DNA of 64,000 bases from positions 11,780,001-11,844,000 of the forward strand of contig OX579641.1 of assembly GCA_951230915.1 (NCBI GenBank), read 5' to 3'. Under the pieces are notes generated by a model. The model searched no databases, had not been told where the DNA came from, and saw nothing but the letters and a program-made list of their open reading frames with translations. Positions 22,594-32,480 of the stretch are shown here, piece by piece. Source of the stretch: Antitrichia curtipendula. Taxonomy: Eukaryota > Streptophyta > Bryopsida > Hypnales > Leucodontaceae. Position numbers and translations under genes: made by a program. Numbering within the stretch: the first letter of the stretch is position 1; every line of letters starts with the position of its first letter.

Positions 22594-22853
22594 GGAAAGG
22601 AAGACCCAGCATTCCCCACATTTGTCACCTGGCCTCTATTTCTTGGACTTCAATTCATTTTGAGCTCCTTGTGAGTCTACTTGGGTGGCAGATGGCCCTA
22701 GTTTGCTGCTGAGGTGATGTCAAAATCAGTTCAAGCAGTGGAGTAGCGCTAACTGCTGTTACTGATATTGTATTTGGTATATCTTGGATCCTTTTAACTT
22801 CAATATAAAGGAGGAGGAAGACGGAAGAAAATATCCTTGGATCGTTGAACGCA

Positions 22854-25800
22854 ATGGCAAGTCAAAGGAAGCAGACCAAGGAATGGGAGCCGTGGCTTCA
22901 GTTTACGAAGAATGGGGTTAAAGTGACTTCAGTTTTCTGTGCTGGGACCTTCAGTTACAAACGTGAGCGTGCTTTTGCACACTTTGGATATGGCTCCAAA
23001 TCGGAGAGGTCAATTTGTCGAAGTATGCCTCGTCTAGTGCGACATAGATTTGCCAATTGTGCAGGATTTGTCCCGCTACGAATCGATGTCGGGGACATGT
23101 ATGAAGGAGAACCAATTCAAAGTGCGCCATCTAGAGCAACTCCTCTTGCAAGTTCAAGTGAAGCCACTGAAAATGAGGTGACGGGTGGGATCAATGGTGG
23201 AAGAGCGGAAGAAGGGGCAAACGTTTCAGAAGTAATTGATATTCTACAAACGTCAAATAGTCTTGCTGGATCCAATTCTACGAGATCTGGATCATTACGT
23301 CAACAACGCATGGCGGACGCATTCAACATTGCAAAGAGGAAGGAGTTGGATGAGAAGTGGGCAAGTTTTTTCTATGAAGCGAATGTGCCATTTAATGTGG
23401 CAAGGCATCCAGCCTTCATTGAAGCGGTGAGGGCAACCTCAGTGGCGAAGTTTGAATACAGTCCACCTTCTTACCATCAATTTAGGACTAATTTGATTGA
23501 ACCGAGGAGGTTGCAAATTGAGAAGCAGATTCAAGAGAAGGTTGGATTTGCTGTCAAGCACTACGGGGTGTCGATATGCACCGATGGTTGGGATGATGTC
23601 AATCGGAGACCCCTCATGAATGTGATGATGTCATGCCCCACAGGTGATGTATTTTTGGGGTCAATTGATACTACCTCGCAAAAGAAAACCATGCGCTACA
23701 TATCGGACCAAATGAACGTGTACATTGAGAAGGTGGGTCCCAAATATGTAACACAAGTGTGCACAGATAATGCAGCAAACATGCTTGGCGCATTGAAGGA
23801 CATCACTAACACATACCCGCATATTTTTGCGCAAGGCTGCATGGCACATGCACTAGATCTCATGTTGGAAGACTGGGCCAAAGTCCAAGAATTTTCCGAT
23901 TTAATTGCCAGGGCAAAAAGATTGTGCCAATACATTCGAAACCATCATGCGACCATGTCAGTTTTCCGCGAGTTGAGTCCGAATCTACAACTCGTAGTGC
24001 CTAGCGAAACCCGCTTTGCTTGTAATTTCCTCATGTTGCAGCGATTGGTGAAACTCAGAGGAGTCTTGGAGCGGTTGAATAACCACCCACGTGTTCTAAA
24101 TTTCTTTGATACCCTAAGGAATGAACAAAATGGACCGCAAGCAGTTACCGCTTCACGTAATGTCAAAAGAACCATTGAAGATGTGGCTTTCTGGCAACGG
24201 TGTGTGAATTATGTGTACATGACTGAAGACGTATTGAAGGCTTTGCGTGTGTTTGATGGACGAGAACCAGCCATGGGTCGGGCGTGGCTCGTAATGCACA
24301 ATTTGCGAGGGCATGTGTTTTCTTTAAGAGAACCACCTTTCAGCTTACGTGATGACATAGCAGTCATTTTGGAAGAATCTTTCAGTGCAAGATGGCACAT
24401 GGTTTTTGAAGATACACACTACGCAGCGGCCCTTTTGAATCCATACCTCTTGGATAACGTGTCGCTCAGGGAAGATCGAACTGCCCTACGTGCATTGTAC
24501 AGAGTCATCCGCAACATGATGGGGAACCTGGGTGTCAATTTTGATGATGTGATGGCGGAATTAACAGAATTCGAGGAGGATATTGGACCCTACAGTCCAG
24601 CTGAGACACCCAACATCCGTGCGACACAAATGCTTCTCCACCAATGGTGGCACAGGGTTGGAGATCGGGCTCTTTCGAAAATTGCCGTGCGTGTTTTATC
24701 CCTCACGTGTTCCGCCAGCTCCTGTGAAAGGAATTGGAGTATGTATTCCTTTGTTCACAATAAGATCCGAAATCGATTGGCCCCTGAAAAGGCAGAGTCC
24801 CTGGTATATATTTATACCAATAGCCGTGTACTTCGCCAACGACCAGGAGCCAATCCAGTTCGTTGGTATGATGCGAATATGTACTCAGAGGATTCTGATC
24901 CAGATGCCCTTGGACCGATCCCGGTGAATGAAAGCAATCGGGAATTTGACGCACTGCAATCAGAGGAAGAAGAAGAGGTTGATGGGGAAGCCAACCGAGG
25001 AGCTCAAGAGTATCCGGCAAACCCAGATCTTTGGAGGCAAGGAGCCGATCACCTCGAAGAAGCGCGGAACTACTATGGAGATGCTGATGATGGAGAGGAG
25101 GAACTCCTTCGTGGTCGTAGGGGACCACCACCACCAAATCCTCGTCGTAGTCTTTCACCTCCACTTCCTCAAAATGAAGGGGTTGTAGAAGTCCCAGCTT
25201 TGTCGTCTTCTTTGGAGACCGACAATCCAAATGACGATAACATTGATGATGGTATTTCCCACAACAACAACAACGATGATGACAACCTCCCTCCAGGAAA
25301 TGGCAGCGGAAATGGCGGTGGAAATGGAAATGGTGGTGGAAATGGAAATGGTGGTGGACATGAAAATGGCGAGAGAAACAGGGGGAGGAATGCGAATCCA
25401 AATCATGGAGGATCTTCTCACAATCGAGATGGCAATACACGCCCTATGGGAGTGGAACCAGCAACTCGTAACATTAGAGCTCTAGAAAGACAGCATGATA
25501 GAAACGTTAGAAATGCAAGAGTGCCATGCCCTTTTGCAAGAAATCAACCGGCTGGTAACATGAGAAGGCCTTTTGATCCAGAGCATGTGGACCATGATGA
25601 TGTTTTTGCTTTTGTAGAACCACCCGAAGACATTGCCCCTATACCGGCTCCAGTTGCGGGCCATCCTGCTATTTCTGAACATAGTACACAAGTGCCACAT
25701 TCCCTAGATCCATCTTCAGAAACAATTTCCAATGCCATCCAAAGACCTTCTCAAGAAGGATTAGGCTCAGTGGGAAATGTTGATTTGACTCTGCAAAGAG

Positions 25801-25934
25801 TTTCACATGGTAGACCACCTGTGGCCCCTCGGCCCTCCGTTCATCATGAAGTAGGTCAATATCAACAAGCCCGTGGACGAACGAGAGGCCATGGTAGAGC
25901 TGCAAGCCGTGGAGGGAGTACAGGCCGAGGATGA
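22854..25934 (+). CDS. hAT/DUF659 transposase-like protein (copy 2)
   Basis: An open frame of 1,026 residues starts at ATG 22854. Residues about 15-75 look like a degenerate BED-type zinc finger (Cys and His present but spacing unusual). Residues about 200-350 are DUF659 with D244 (CTDGWD) and D305 (CTDNAAN). Residues about 600-680 are the hAT dimerisation block with E625 (SSCERNWS). The full DDE set is kept. The C-terminal third is acidic and low complexity, with Gly/Asn repeats encoded by 25300-25370. The protein could be a transposase or a domesticated DNA-binding derivative. The TGA at 25932 is followed in frame by 149 more residues, so the stop may be a nonsense mutation. It is the best preserved transposase in the window. 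Confidence 0.88.
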   Translation: MASQRKQTKEWEPWLQFTKNGVKVTSVFCAGTFSYKRERAFAHFGYGSKSERSICRSMPRLVRHRFANCAGFVPLRIDVGDMYEGEPIQSAPSRATPLASSSEATENEVTGGINGGRAEEGANVSEVIDILQTSNSLAGSNSTRSGSLRQQRMADAFNIAKRKELDEKWASFFYEANVPFNVARHPAFIEAVRATSVAKFEYSPPSYHQFRTNLIEPRRLQIEKQIQEKVGFAVKHYGVSICTDGWDDVNRRPLMNVMMSCPTGDVFLGSIDTTSQKKTMRYISDQMNVYIEKVGPKYVTQVCTDNAANMLGALKDITNTYPHIFAQGCMAHALDLMLEDWAKVQEFSDLIARAKRLCQYIRNHHATMSVFRELSPNLQLVVPSETRFACNFLMLQRLVKLRGVLERLNNHPRVLNFFDTLRNEQNGPQAVTASRNVKRTIEDVAFWQRCVNYVYMTEDVLKALRVFDGREPAMGRAWLVMHNLRGHVFSLREPPFSLRDDIAVILEESFSARWHMVFEDTHYAAALLNPYLLDNVSLREDRTALRALYRVIRNMMGNLGVNFDDVMAELTEFEEDIGPYSPAETPNIRATQMLLHQWWHRVGDRALSKIAVRVLSLTCSASSCERNWSMYSFVHNKIRNRLAPEKAESLVYIYTNSRVLRQRPGANPVRWYDANMYSEDSDPDALGPIPVNESNREFDALQSEEEEEVDGEANRGAQEYPANPDLWRQGADHLEEARNYYGDADDGEEELLRGRRGPPPPNPRRSLSPPLPQNEGVVEVPALSSSLETDNPNDDNIDDGISHNNNNDDDNLPPGNGSGNGGGNGNGGGNGNGGGHENGERNRGRNANPNHGGSSHNRDGNTRPMGVEPATRNIRALERQHDRNVRNARVPCPFARNQPAGNMRRPFDPEHVDHDDVFAFVEPPEDIAPIPAPVAGHPAISEHSTQVPHSLDPSSETISNAIQRPSQEGLGSVGNVDLTLQRVSHGRPPVAPRPSVHHEVGQYQQARGRTRGHGRAASRGGSTGRG

Positions 25935-26384
25935 ATAGAAGATCTGCATATTGGAGAAGCATCATCGCCAAGGCATGCTAATCGTTCACCCCTCGGAATT
26001 GGAGCAAGAGATCCAAATAGGGTGATAGAACCGTTCCTAAGTACATACGTACCAGGACCTAGCCGGTCAACTCCGGCATTTGTTGTTCGAACAATTCCAG
26101 GTGGGCCTACTATAAATTCTGATGCAGAAGACCCCAACGCACAACGATACAAGAGGTTGAAGCGCAAACGTACTCATGGCCAAACAACTATAGAGCTTCG
26201 AAATGAAAACTCGGAAGTTGAGGAACATTGGACCACCGACAGTGGTAAAGCAGAAGATGAATATGACAGCAATGAAGATGCCAATGACGAGGCACCAGAG
26301 GATGATGATGTTGTTGTTCGAGATGCTAATGCAGCGAATCCAAGTGCCCAAGAAGTTCGTAGGTCAAGTCGTTTGAATAATTGA
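25935..26384 (+). pseudogene. in-frame C-terminal extension of hAT copy 2
   Basis: The same frame stays open from 25935 to TGA 26382-26384, giving a tail with a basic patch (KRLKRKRTHG), an acidic run and a VRRSSRLNN end. Copy 1 likewise continues past its stops to an RHGRR end, which suggests that the tail belonged to the ancestral protein. Confidence 0.6.
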
Positions 26385-26742
26385 GGTTATTGAGTTGCAT
26401 CGATGGTAGATCTCGGATCTTTAAGAGTTGAAGACAATTGTAGCAATTGGAAGAAATATAGACGAGAAGCCAAAAAAATGTTTTGGATAACCTATGAGAA
26501 ACAGAGAAAGTGAGCGTATTTTGGAAGTATAGATTCATTGTATTGATATTGTACTTTGCAATGCATGAATTTTATAAACTATTTTGGTTATCACAAACAT
26601 TGCAGCCTACCTGTATTTTTTTTGTGTATTTTGTATTTGATGGGCCTCCTGGAAACCTTGGTGGGGAAATCATGTAAAATACATTCCAGTTACTGGTTCT
26701 TTTTAATGCAGTGGGGTCTCCTATTTGTTCCAAATTTTTTTT

Positions 26743-26818
<76 letters not shown>

Positions 26819-26849
26819 TGTAGAACACATAAATTTAATCCACCATTGC
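26385..26849. other. AT-rich 3' region of hAT copy 2
   Basis: Nothing but AT-rich DNA and the TA microsatellite at 26746-26818 was recognised. Confidence 0.6.
26746..26818. repeat. (TA)n microsatellite
   Basis: An almost perfect run of about 35 TA dinucleotides is interrupted only by single G or C substitutions at its ends. Confidence 0.98.
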
Positions 26850-27440
26850 CCGTCCGCGCCCTCCCACTCACGTTCAGATCCGCGCCGTACCTGAAGGAGT
26901 CCGCGCCCTAACGCGCTGAAGTCCGCGCCCTGCCTGAAGGAGTTCGCGCCCTGCCTGTCACAGTGAAGTCTCCGCCCTGCTTGAAGGGGTCCGCGCCCTA
27001 ACGCGCTGAAGTCCGCGCCCTGACTGAAGGAGTCCGCGCCCTGACGCGTTGAAGTCCGCGCCCTGACTGAAGGAGTCCGCGCCCTGACTGTCACAGTGAA
27101 GTCCCCGCCCTTCTTGAAGGAGTCCGCGCCCTGACGCGCTGAAGTCCGCGCCCTGACTGAAGGAGTCCGCGCCTTGACTGTCACACAGAAGTCCCCGCCC
27201 TGCTTCGAGGAGTCCGCGCCCTGCTAGCCGAAGTCCGCGCCCTGCTTGAAGGAGTCCGCGCCCTGACGCTCACACTGAAGTCCCCGCCCTGATTCAATGA
27301 GTCCGCGCCCTGAAGCGTTGAAGTCCGCGCCCTGAATGAAGAAGTCCGCGCCCTGACGCTCACACTGATGTCCCCGCCTTGCTTGAAGGAGTCCGCGCCC
27401 TCACGCGCCGAAGTCCGCGCCCTGACTGAAGAAGTCCCCA
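26850..27440. repeat. GC-rich minisatellite array H (GAAGGAGTCCGCGCCCTGA)
   Basis: Units of ~20 bp (GAAGGAGTCCGCGCCCTGAC, CGCTGAAGTCCGCGCCCTG) form a higher-order repeat of ~100 bp that includes GTCACAGTGAAGTCCCCGCC. It lies between the hAT copy 2 and RING copy 2 genes and leads into the GTCCG block at 27500-27603. Confidence 0.9.
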
Positions 27441-27499
27441 CCCCTGGATCCAGCTGTCCAAGCTGACGTGTCATTGAAAAAAATTCCACAACTTTGAGA

Positions 27500-27603
27500 A
27501 ATTGAGGCCGTCCAGTTGGTCCGGACCGTCCGTCCGTCCGGTCCGGTTTGCCCGTCCGTCCGGGACGTCCGATGACCCTAACTCGCCCGTTATGACAACC
27601 CTG
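27500..27603. repeat. conserved GTCCG block with hAT-like terminus
   Basis: The block contains GTCCGTCCGTCCGGTCCGG, GGTTTGCCCGTCCGTCC and GGGACGTCCG. It ends CGCCCGTTATGACAACCCTG; read inward this is CAGGGTTGTCATAACGGGC. hAT termini often begin CAGGG and carry short subterminal repeats bound by transposase. No partner end with an 8-bp duplication was found. Confidence 0.55.
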
Positions 27604-27791
27604 ATTATTTCCCAAACCTGTCGACGGCGCCCCGAACCCGTTGACGGCGTCCCAACCCTGTGTCGGACCTCTGTGGACGTATTGGCCGTCCATTCCAGGG
27701 CTGTCCCACGCCCTGGACGGTCTGGATTCGGGGGGGGACGGGATGATGTTATGTTAATTACCCTGCCTAATCGGGTCGGTAATTGGGGGGG

Positions 27792-27797
27792 TATAAG
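27792..27797 (+). promoter_or_regulatory. TATA box of RING-H2 gene copy 2
   Basis: TATAAG in a GGGGGGTATAAGTAAAC context lies 212 bp before the ATG at 28004. A T-rich tract and TTTTACAG at 27988-27994 just before the ATG could be a leader-intron acceptor. Confidence 0.55.
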
Positions 27798-28003
27798 TAA
27801 ACTTTTTTGGACAGTTTACGTGCTTCCTCTTTTGAGTTGCACTGTCCGAGCTTGAGAAAGCTTCGCTCTGCAATTTGAGGGGAAGTGTTATACATTTGAC
27901 ATTGTTTTGCCACATTTCAGTTGCCTTCACGCAACAGAAGGCAAAGCAAATTGTCATTGTATTCGCATACAATATCGTGTGTGTCATTTTACAGGTATCA
28001 AGA

Positions 28004-30298
28004 ATGGACGTAGAGGATGTAGCAGGAGGTTCGGGACCTGGAGGTGACCCCCCAGGAGGTTTGGGACTTGGAGGTGACCCCCCAGGAGGTTTGGTACCTG
28101 CAGGTGAACCCCCAGGTAGAAGGAAGAGAGGAAACAGAGCAACCTTGGATTGGGGCACACTTAATGCCGAAGAGGTTATGGCAAAGCCTGGGTGGTTGGA
28201 GGCAGATGGCCCATGGACAAGAGTGATATGTCGTCAATATATAGATTGGGCCCACATCAACCGCCATTGGCCACATGACCGGTACGAGGTGCACGTGAAA
28301 TTTGGCGTGGTAAATATTGACCAGTGCCAACATCCGCACTTCAAGAAGAGGATGATTGAAGTATCATTGGCACTTTGGGGGGCAAGATCCAAGAAAGACG
28401 GGACACTTTCATTGTGCCAAATGGCGTATGCGGAGGGTTTTTTTGGCAAGGATGTGGACTGGAGCAGCTTTTTGGGCAAATCGCGGAATAATACATTTCC
28501 AAATCAAACTCGCCACATTGCACCAAATCCTACTGTGCCGCTGGACAATGTACCAAATCTTGCCGTGCCATTGGATGATGTCCAAAATGTGCAAATGGAC
28601 GTGGTTCCACTGGCAGAGCGTCCAAGGTCGGAGTTGATGGAGATAGAAGTTGGTCAGGGCAGCGGTCCAGATGTAAACCAACAAGCTGTGATTGGTGGAG
28701 TGCAAGCTGACGGTGAAGAAGTAATTCGCTTGCGCCAATTAGTACAAACACTGCAAGCAGAAAAAGAAGAAACACAACGACAACATGCTGCAGTGTTGGA
28801 AGTTCATCATGCAAGGATGTGGGCCGTTCAAGATGAAAATGTGCGCCTCATCGCACGTGAAGCCGAGCTCATAGAGCGTGAAAGGCGGGTCAGCACAGAC
28901 TCAGTTCCACCACTCGATCTTGTAGTGGAACGTGCTACATACGGTGCAGACGAAGACACACCAGGCCCGAGCAATACATCTGAGTTTGTGCTGCGATCAC
29001 GATCCACTTTTCCAAGTGCAGAAAGTGCCACATTGGATATTATGCGTGCACGTGCTGAGCGAGTTGAAGCAGAGCTTGGAAGTACTCGCACAAACGTGGA
29101 AGAATTAACAAACGCCATGCGTGCTTTGGAACTTCGTGCCAACAACGCCGAGGCAGAGGTGGCGGTGGTTACTGCAGCTAGAACAACCTTGGAGCATACC
29201 ATGACCGCATTGAGTGCTGAAAATATGCGGTTGGTTCAAAATCCTCAGACGGAGCAGAGGCTGCTTCAAATGTGCAACATGAAGTTGACATGCATCTTAG
29301 CGCTAAAAGAGGCTGAGCAAATGCAACGTGAAGTGAGGAGAGTGGCTGCAGAATTCAATGATGGCGGTCAACGTTATTTTGGCTTGACCTCGTGGCCTCG
29401 GGTGGCAGAAATGTTCACCGATGATTTGCCAGCGTATAGGGAGAATTCAAGCATCGATTGGAATGCCCGTCCAGACTTGGAATTCCAATATAATATCGAT
29501 CGCCAACGGTACGGGCCACCCAACAACGATGGCATTACGCCACTAGTGTGGCCTTCCGTTCCAGATTTTGTAAAAGATGGAACAACATGTATAATGTGCC
29601 AACAACCGTTTGGCCCCGAGGGTGGATGGAATCTTGGTACATGTGGCCATCTATACCACCCCGTGTGTCTTATTCCACACATGGTCACCAAAAAGAGATG
29701 TGCGCAATGCAGGGCTCCATTTCATGCACGACTGTACAAAACGTTTGGCCTTGAAGACCACATGCCTCAACATTACGAGTACAATGAAGAAAATTTACCG
29801 GGCCCCGGTAATAGAGTACATTGGGGGTCCGACATGACATGGCTTTGGAAGTGGGGCCACCACAACCGACACCTCCCGGCAGGAACGGTGGCTGACATAC
29901 CATGGACGAGTGACAACCAAGTGACAGAGGTGATCAGGAGGGTGTTTGGAGACAGTGATCCAGGGCGTCGACTATATTTTGGTCAGATTGCCGGTGGACA
30001 TTGGGACCCAGAACGCTTAATTTTTATATGCGCACCACATCCACAACGCATCATGTTTAACTCTCAAGGCCAGCCAGTCGGATTTGAGGGGGAATTGAGC
30101 TATGAGGAAGAAATGGCGTACATTGAAGACAATACCTTCCATGAGCCAGCCCTCGTGAATGACATTTTTGGGCACTTACATGATAGATACAATATAGAAG
30201 CACTTCAGCTTCTGAGGACTTTTGAATCGCAAGAAGAACTGCAGCGATTTTTGAGAAATAGCATAGCACGCGGCGTTGTAATCGAAGATGTAGACTAG
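28004..30298 (+). CDS. coiled-coil RING-H2 protein (copy 2), intact
   Basis: A 764-residue uninterrupted frame starts at ATG 28004. It opens with three Gly/Pro-rich 12-residue repeats (DNA repeat at 28030-28115). The conserved N-terminal Trp/His region (WTRVICRQYIDWAHINRHW) follows, matching copy 1. Coiled coils lie at about 245-305 and 345-440. The RING-H2 finger has C529, C532, C547, H549, H552, C555, C566 and C569, with spacing identical to copy 1. A C-terminal Trp-rich and acidic region ends at TAG 30296. The family is not one I recognise outside the RING. A ubiquitin-ligase role is the natural reading of the finger; partner and target are unknown. It is the only member of the gene set in this window that is free of lesions. 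Confidence 0.88.
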   Translation: MDVEDVAGGSGPGGDPPGGLGLGGDPPGGLVPAGEPPGRRKRGNRATLDWGTLNAEEVMAKPGWLEADGPWTRVICRQYIDWAHINRHWPHDRYEVHVKFGVVNIDQCQHPHFKKRMIEVSLALWGARSKKDGTLSLCQMAYAEGFFGKDVDWSSFLGKSRNNTFPNQTRHIAPNPTVPLDNVPNLAVPLDDVQNVQMDVVPLAERPRSELMEIEVGQGSGPDVNQQAVIGGVQADGEEVIRLRQLVQTLQAEKEETQRQHAAVLEVHHARMWAVQDENVRLIAREAELIERERRVSTDSVPPLDLVVERATYGADEDTPGPSNTSEFVLRSRSTFPSAESATLDIMRARAERVEAELGSTRTNVEELTNAMRALELRANNAEAEVAVVTAARTTLEHTMTALSAENMRLVQNPQTEQRLLQMCNMKLTCILALKEAEQMQREVRRVAAEFNDGGQRYFGLTSWPRVAEMFTDDLPAYRENSSIDWNARPDLEFQYNIDRQRYGPPNNDGITPLVWPSVPDFVKDGTTCIMCQQPFGPEGGWNLGTCGHLYHPVCLIPHMVTKKRCAQCRAPFHARLYKTFGLEDHMPQHYEYNEENLPGPGNRVHWGSDMTWLWKWGHHNRHLPAGTVADIPWTSDNQVTEVIRRVFGDSDPGRRLYFGQIAGGHWDPERLIFICAPHPQRIMFNSQGQPVGFEGELSYEEEMAYIEDNTFHEPALVNDIFGHLHDRYNIEALQLLRTFESQEELQRFLRNSIARGVVIEDVD

Positions 30299-32480
30299 AT
30301 TGTGTATAACTAGATAGATGTATAGAATTAAATACCGAAAGTTGTACAAAGTGAACGTATGTAATTATGTAAAGCCTTTATTAGTTTACCATGTACTTCA
30401 ACGGATTTATAAAATATGTACATTTATCGTTTTCTTTCCACCTCGTGTATTGTTGCTTCGCCTTTGTCAATTTTTGTAATCTATTGGACCTTTTTGTAAT
30501 AGTATAGAAGAAGCTTGTATGCTTAGATGGTAGGTAAAAGAGTGTTCTATTTTATTTTTGGTGAAGCCCTAAAGTCGGAAGTCCATTTTTTGGCCCAAAC
30601 CACCCTAAATCACCACTTTTGCTATGTTCACCTATGAATTAAATTTTCCAATTTATTTTTTGAATCGAACCAAAGGATCTTGTTCTACACTTGTCTTAGA
30701 TGACGTGATAAAAAATTTGTGATGTTTGACCGTATGGATTGAAAGTTATTAGCATTTGAAGTGAAAGAAACAAATTTATTTTAAGAAGTTGCTAGGATTG
30801 CCCGCTCCACAAAAAAACCATAACTTTTCCATTCCTAATCCAAATGGGATGAATGAAAGCCTCCCATTTAAAAGAAAATACAATCCAACTGGAAAAAAAA
30901 TATACAAATTTGTATTTCATTTTTTTGTGGATTTTTTTGTCTACCCGGAGTCTTGGACCGCCCGGTGTCCCGATCTCCCCTGTTTGAGGTTATTGTGGCA
31001 TACCCTTTGCTCCTAGGCACCGATTGGAATAGAAATTGTATTATGAATAAACTCATAAGTTTATCTATCATTCTATTTTATCATTCTTATGAAAAAAATT
31101 TCAAAAGTTTTAGTAAAAAATGAGATCATAGGAGCCTATCGAAAATCCATTTTGTCCCTGGCAGAAAGGACAATGAGAGTATGTTACTTTAGGGGCTAAG
31201 AAATAAAAACAATGGAAATTCTTTACCAAAGCAAGAAATAAGTAACAAATTATTTGATTGCTTCATATTTGATGAAATCTCCTTTAAGTCTTTAGAATTA
31301 AACCAAAAAATAATTCACGTTTTGTAACTTTTGTTCTATTAGTTTTAATGTTTTTTTAGTTGGACTATTGATTGACTACTCCCTCATGTTTATTTTTAAA
31401 TCCAAAGTTTACAAATTAAAGTATTGAACATTTTCCATTTTTTCTCAAATGGCATTATGGAAATCAAATGATCAAAGTTTAATATCTTGCAATTGCTAAC
31501 TTGATAAGGTCACACTACATGAAATTTATTTGAAAATCAATTGAAATAAATGACTTTATGAATGGCGATCCTATACTTGAAAGTCTTAAATTGAATAGAT
31601 TCTAGTTTGTTTGTTTTCATTTCATTTCAAGGTGAACATGGAGAAATGCCAACTTGGATTTTTTTTTGGCAATAATTAGCATAGGGCCTACATGGCTACA
31701 TGGATTAATATTTTTGAATTTCTTGCCATATAGTCAATGTAAAATCAATTTAGCAACTTCTCTAATTCGAAATTCAATAACAAACTTTAATCCCTAGAAT
31801 CCTAGATGCCCAAGGCATGTTTTGAGCTTCTACAAATTTGCTCTAAATTGAACAAAATGTTAACATTTTGATTAGGTGACTAGGCGTATTAATTCCAAAA
31901 AAATTGTAACCATATAAATTCAAACAAGACATATTAGGGGCTCATAGGTTGCTAAAACACAACAATATCACTTATAGAGTAAATGATTATAATGTTTGAA
32001 CATGAGGGTGTTAAAACTACAAAAATGATGTGAAGTCTTCCAATCCTCTTTTCAGTTTTCACAAGTAAAATTAAAAAAAATTTAGACTACAAAAATATGA
32101 GGTTAAATTGCCGAACATGTATAACCCCAAACAATTTATGGCTTTTAAAAATATACTCCATATTTTTTTTTAAATTAAAAAAAAAATTTGAATGTGATTT
32201 TTTCTCCAAGATCTTGTGTTTTCGAGGCACATTTCCAAAAGCTCTCAATGCTACAAGAAGTCAAGATTGCAATGGGTACCCTTGCACAAAGTCTTGAAAC
32301 GAAAAATCACTATCATTTATTTTTAAGAATAGACTATTGATGCTATAACTAGACTTCAAGAAGAACTTACTAAAAATAGCAACTTGGATACTACTAAAAA
32401 TAGCAACTTGGTTAGGTTTTATTTAACTTCAAAATTTTGCCAACACCAGATTTGGGTGCTTCGGGCATTTAAGCCAAAAA
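30299..32480. other. AT-rich stretch without recognised genes
   Basis: Apart from the shared 3' segment at 30563-30760, nothing recognisable was found. Open frames here are short and of AT-rich composition. Confidence 0.6.
30563..30760 (+). repeat. 3' flanking segment shared with 2615-2804
   Basis: This is the partner of 2615-2804, aligned by eye with scattered substitutions and small gaps. It follows the RING-H2 gene copy 2. Shared landmarks are CCTAAAGTC, GTTTGACCG, GATTGAAAG and TATTAGCATT in the same order and with similar spacing. Confidence 0.65.

Noticed and set aside
22663..22853. Leader introns in hAT copy 2 and RING copy 1 similar to that of kinase copy 2
   Set aside because: Donor-like GTGAGT or GTAAGC sites exist, but no acceptor could be chosen with confidence.
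24703..25440. A 245-residue His-rich frame on the minus strand inside hAT copy 2
   Set aside because: It is the antisense shadow of the Gly/Asn- and Asp-rich tail of the transposase.
26556..26911. Open frames of alternating Ile/Tyr around 26750
   Set aside because: They come from the (TA)n microsatellite.
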